This document shows positions 8,776 through 9,007 of a stretch of 9,007 bases of DNA, piece after piece. Source of the stretch: Reyranella sp. (GTDB taxonomy: Bacteria > Pseudomonadota > Alphaproteobacteria > Reyranellales > Reyranellaceae); contig JAKFVZ010000163.1 in assembly GCA_021732965.1 (NCBI GenBank), positions 1-9,007 on the forward strand. The letters are read 5' to 3'. The notes under the pieces were generated by a model that saw only the letters and a list, made by a program, of their open reading frames with translations, did no database searches and was not told where the DNA came from. The stretch's first letter is position 1. Every line of letters begins with the position of its first letter. The translations under genes and the position numbers were made by a program.

Positions 8776-9007
8776 TCAGTCGCCGTTCTCGATCATGCCG
8801 CGGATGCGGTTCGCCAGGTCCTCCATGACGAATGGCTTGGTCAGCAATTGCATGCGCGGCGCGAGCTGGGCGTTGCCGATGATGGCGTTCTCGGCGTAGC
8901 CGGTGATGAAAAGGACTTTCAGCTCGGGGCGGGAGACGCGGGCGGCATCGGCGAGCTGCCGGCCGTTCATGCCTCCCGGCAGGCCGACATCGGTGATCAG
9001 CAGGTCG
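8776..9007 (-). CDS. Receiver (CheY-like) domain, C-terminus of a response regulator or hybrid histidine kinase (partial)
   Basis: The last 76 codons plus the stop (TGA, 8778-8776) of a gene entering from the right edge. The visible sequence starts DLLITDVGLPGG, with the phosphoacceptor Asp in TDVGLP (codon 8991-8989). It continues MNGRQLADAARVSRP, the beta4 strand LKVLFITGYAE with the conserved Thr, and the beta5 LLTKPF with the conserved Lys, ending in helix 5 (MEDLANRIRGMIENGD). There is no output domain after the receiver, so this is either a single-domain regulator or, more likely given the LITDVGLPGGMNGRQLA style, the C-terminal receiver of an alphaproteobacterial PAS-type hybrid sensor kinase. 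Its start and partner domains are outside the window. It converges on the SCP-2 gene and shares the terminator; no functional link to the atu-like operon is visible. Confidence 0.9.
   Translation of the reverse strand, partial: DLLITDVGLPGGMNGRQLADAARVSRPELKVLFITGYAENAIIGNAQLAPRMQLLTKPFVMEDLANRIRGMIENGD

Overview
The window is GC-rich and densely packed with genes, and looks like a chromosomal segment from an alphaproteobacterium. The evidence for this is the orphan tripartite-tricarboxylate-type binding protein, the short stand-alone SCP-2 protein and a receiver domain typical of alphaproteobacterial hybrid kinases. Genus cannot be decided from the sequence alone. No tRNA, rRNA, CRISPR array, insertion sequence or integrase was seen.

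Positions 8319 down to 1 (minus strand) form one compact operon: SDR (7456-8319), biotin-dependent carboxyltransferase beta subunit (5832-7448), two tandem acyl-CoA dehydrogenases (4668-5828 and 3498-4658), enoyl-CoA hydratase (2665-3483), biotin carboxylase/biotin carrier alpha subunit (806-2665) and the start of a periplasmic Bug/TctC-type binding protein (1-762, running off the left edge). Gaps are 7, 3, 9, 14, -1 and 43 bp. This order matches, from memory, the Pseudomonas aeruginosa atuB-C-D-E-F acyclic-terpene utilisation genes, except that atuD is doubled and a binding protein is appended. I therefore read it as a citronellol/geraniol (acyclic monoterpene) catabolic operon rather than a leucine (liu) operon. 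The expected flow is: oxidation steps giving citronellyl-CoA; dehydrogenation by AtuD to geranyl-CoA; carboxylation of the gamma-methyl group by AtuC+AtuF to isohexenylglutaconyl-CoA; hydration by AtuE. The lyase, atuA, atuG/H and a regulator are not in the window.

Positions 8320-8415 are a divergent promoter region. It contains a striking 22-bp near-perfect palindrome nested in a 36-bp imperfect dyad, with a TTGAC -35-like element in each arm. It separates the operon from a rightward SCP-2 lipid-carrier gene (8416-8712), suggesting that both are controlled from one operator.

Positions 8713-8775 hold a strong GC hairpin terminator between convergent genes. From 8776 to the right edge is the C-terminal receiver domain of a response regulator or hybrid histidine kinase on the minus strand.

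The most interesting features are the collinear tandem acyl-CoA dehydrogenase pair with divergence concentrated near the active site, the symmetric divergent operator, the SDR with a non-canonical active site, the hydratase lacking one of the two usual catalytic glutamates, and an RBS-sequestering hairpin before the transporter-type gene.
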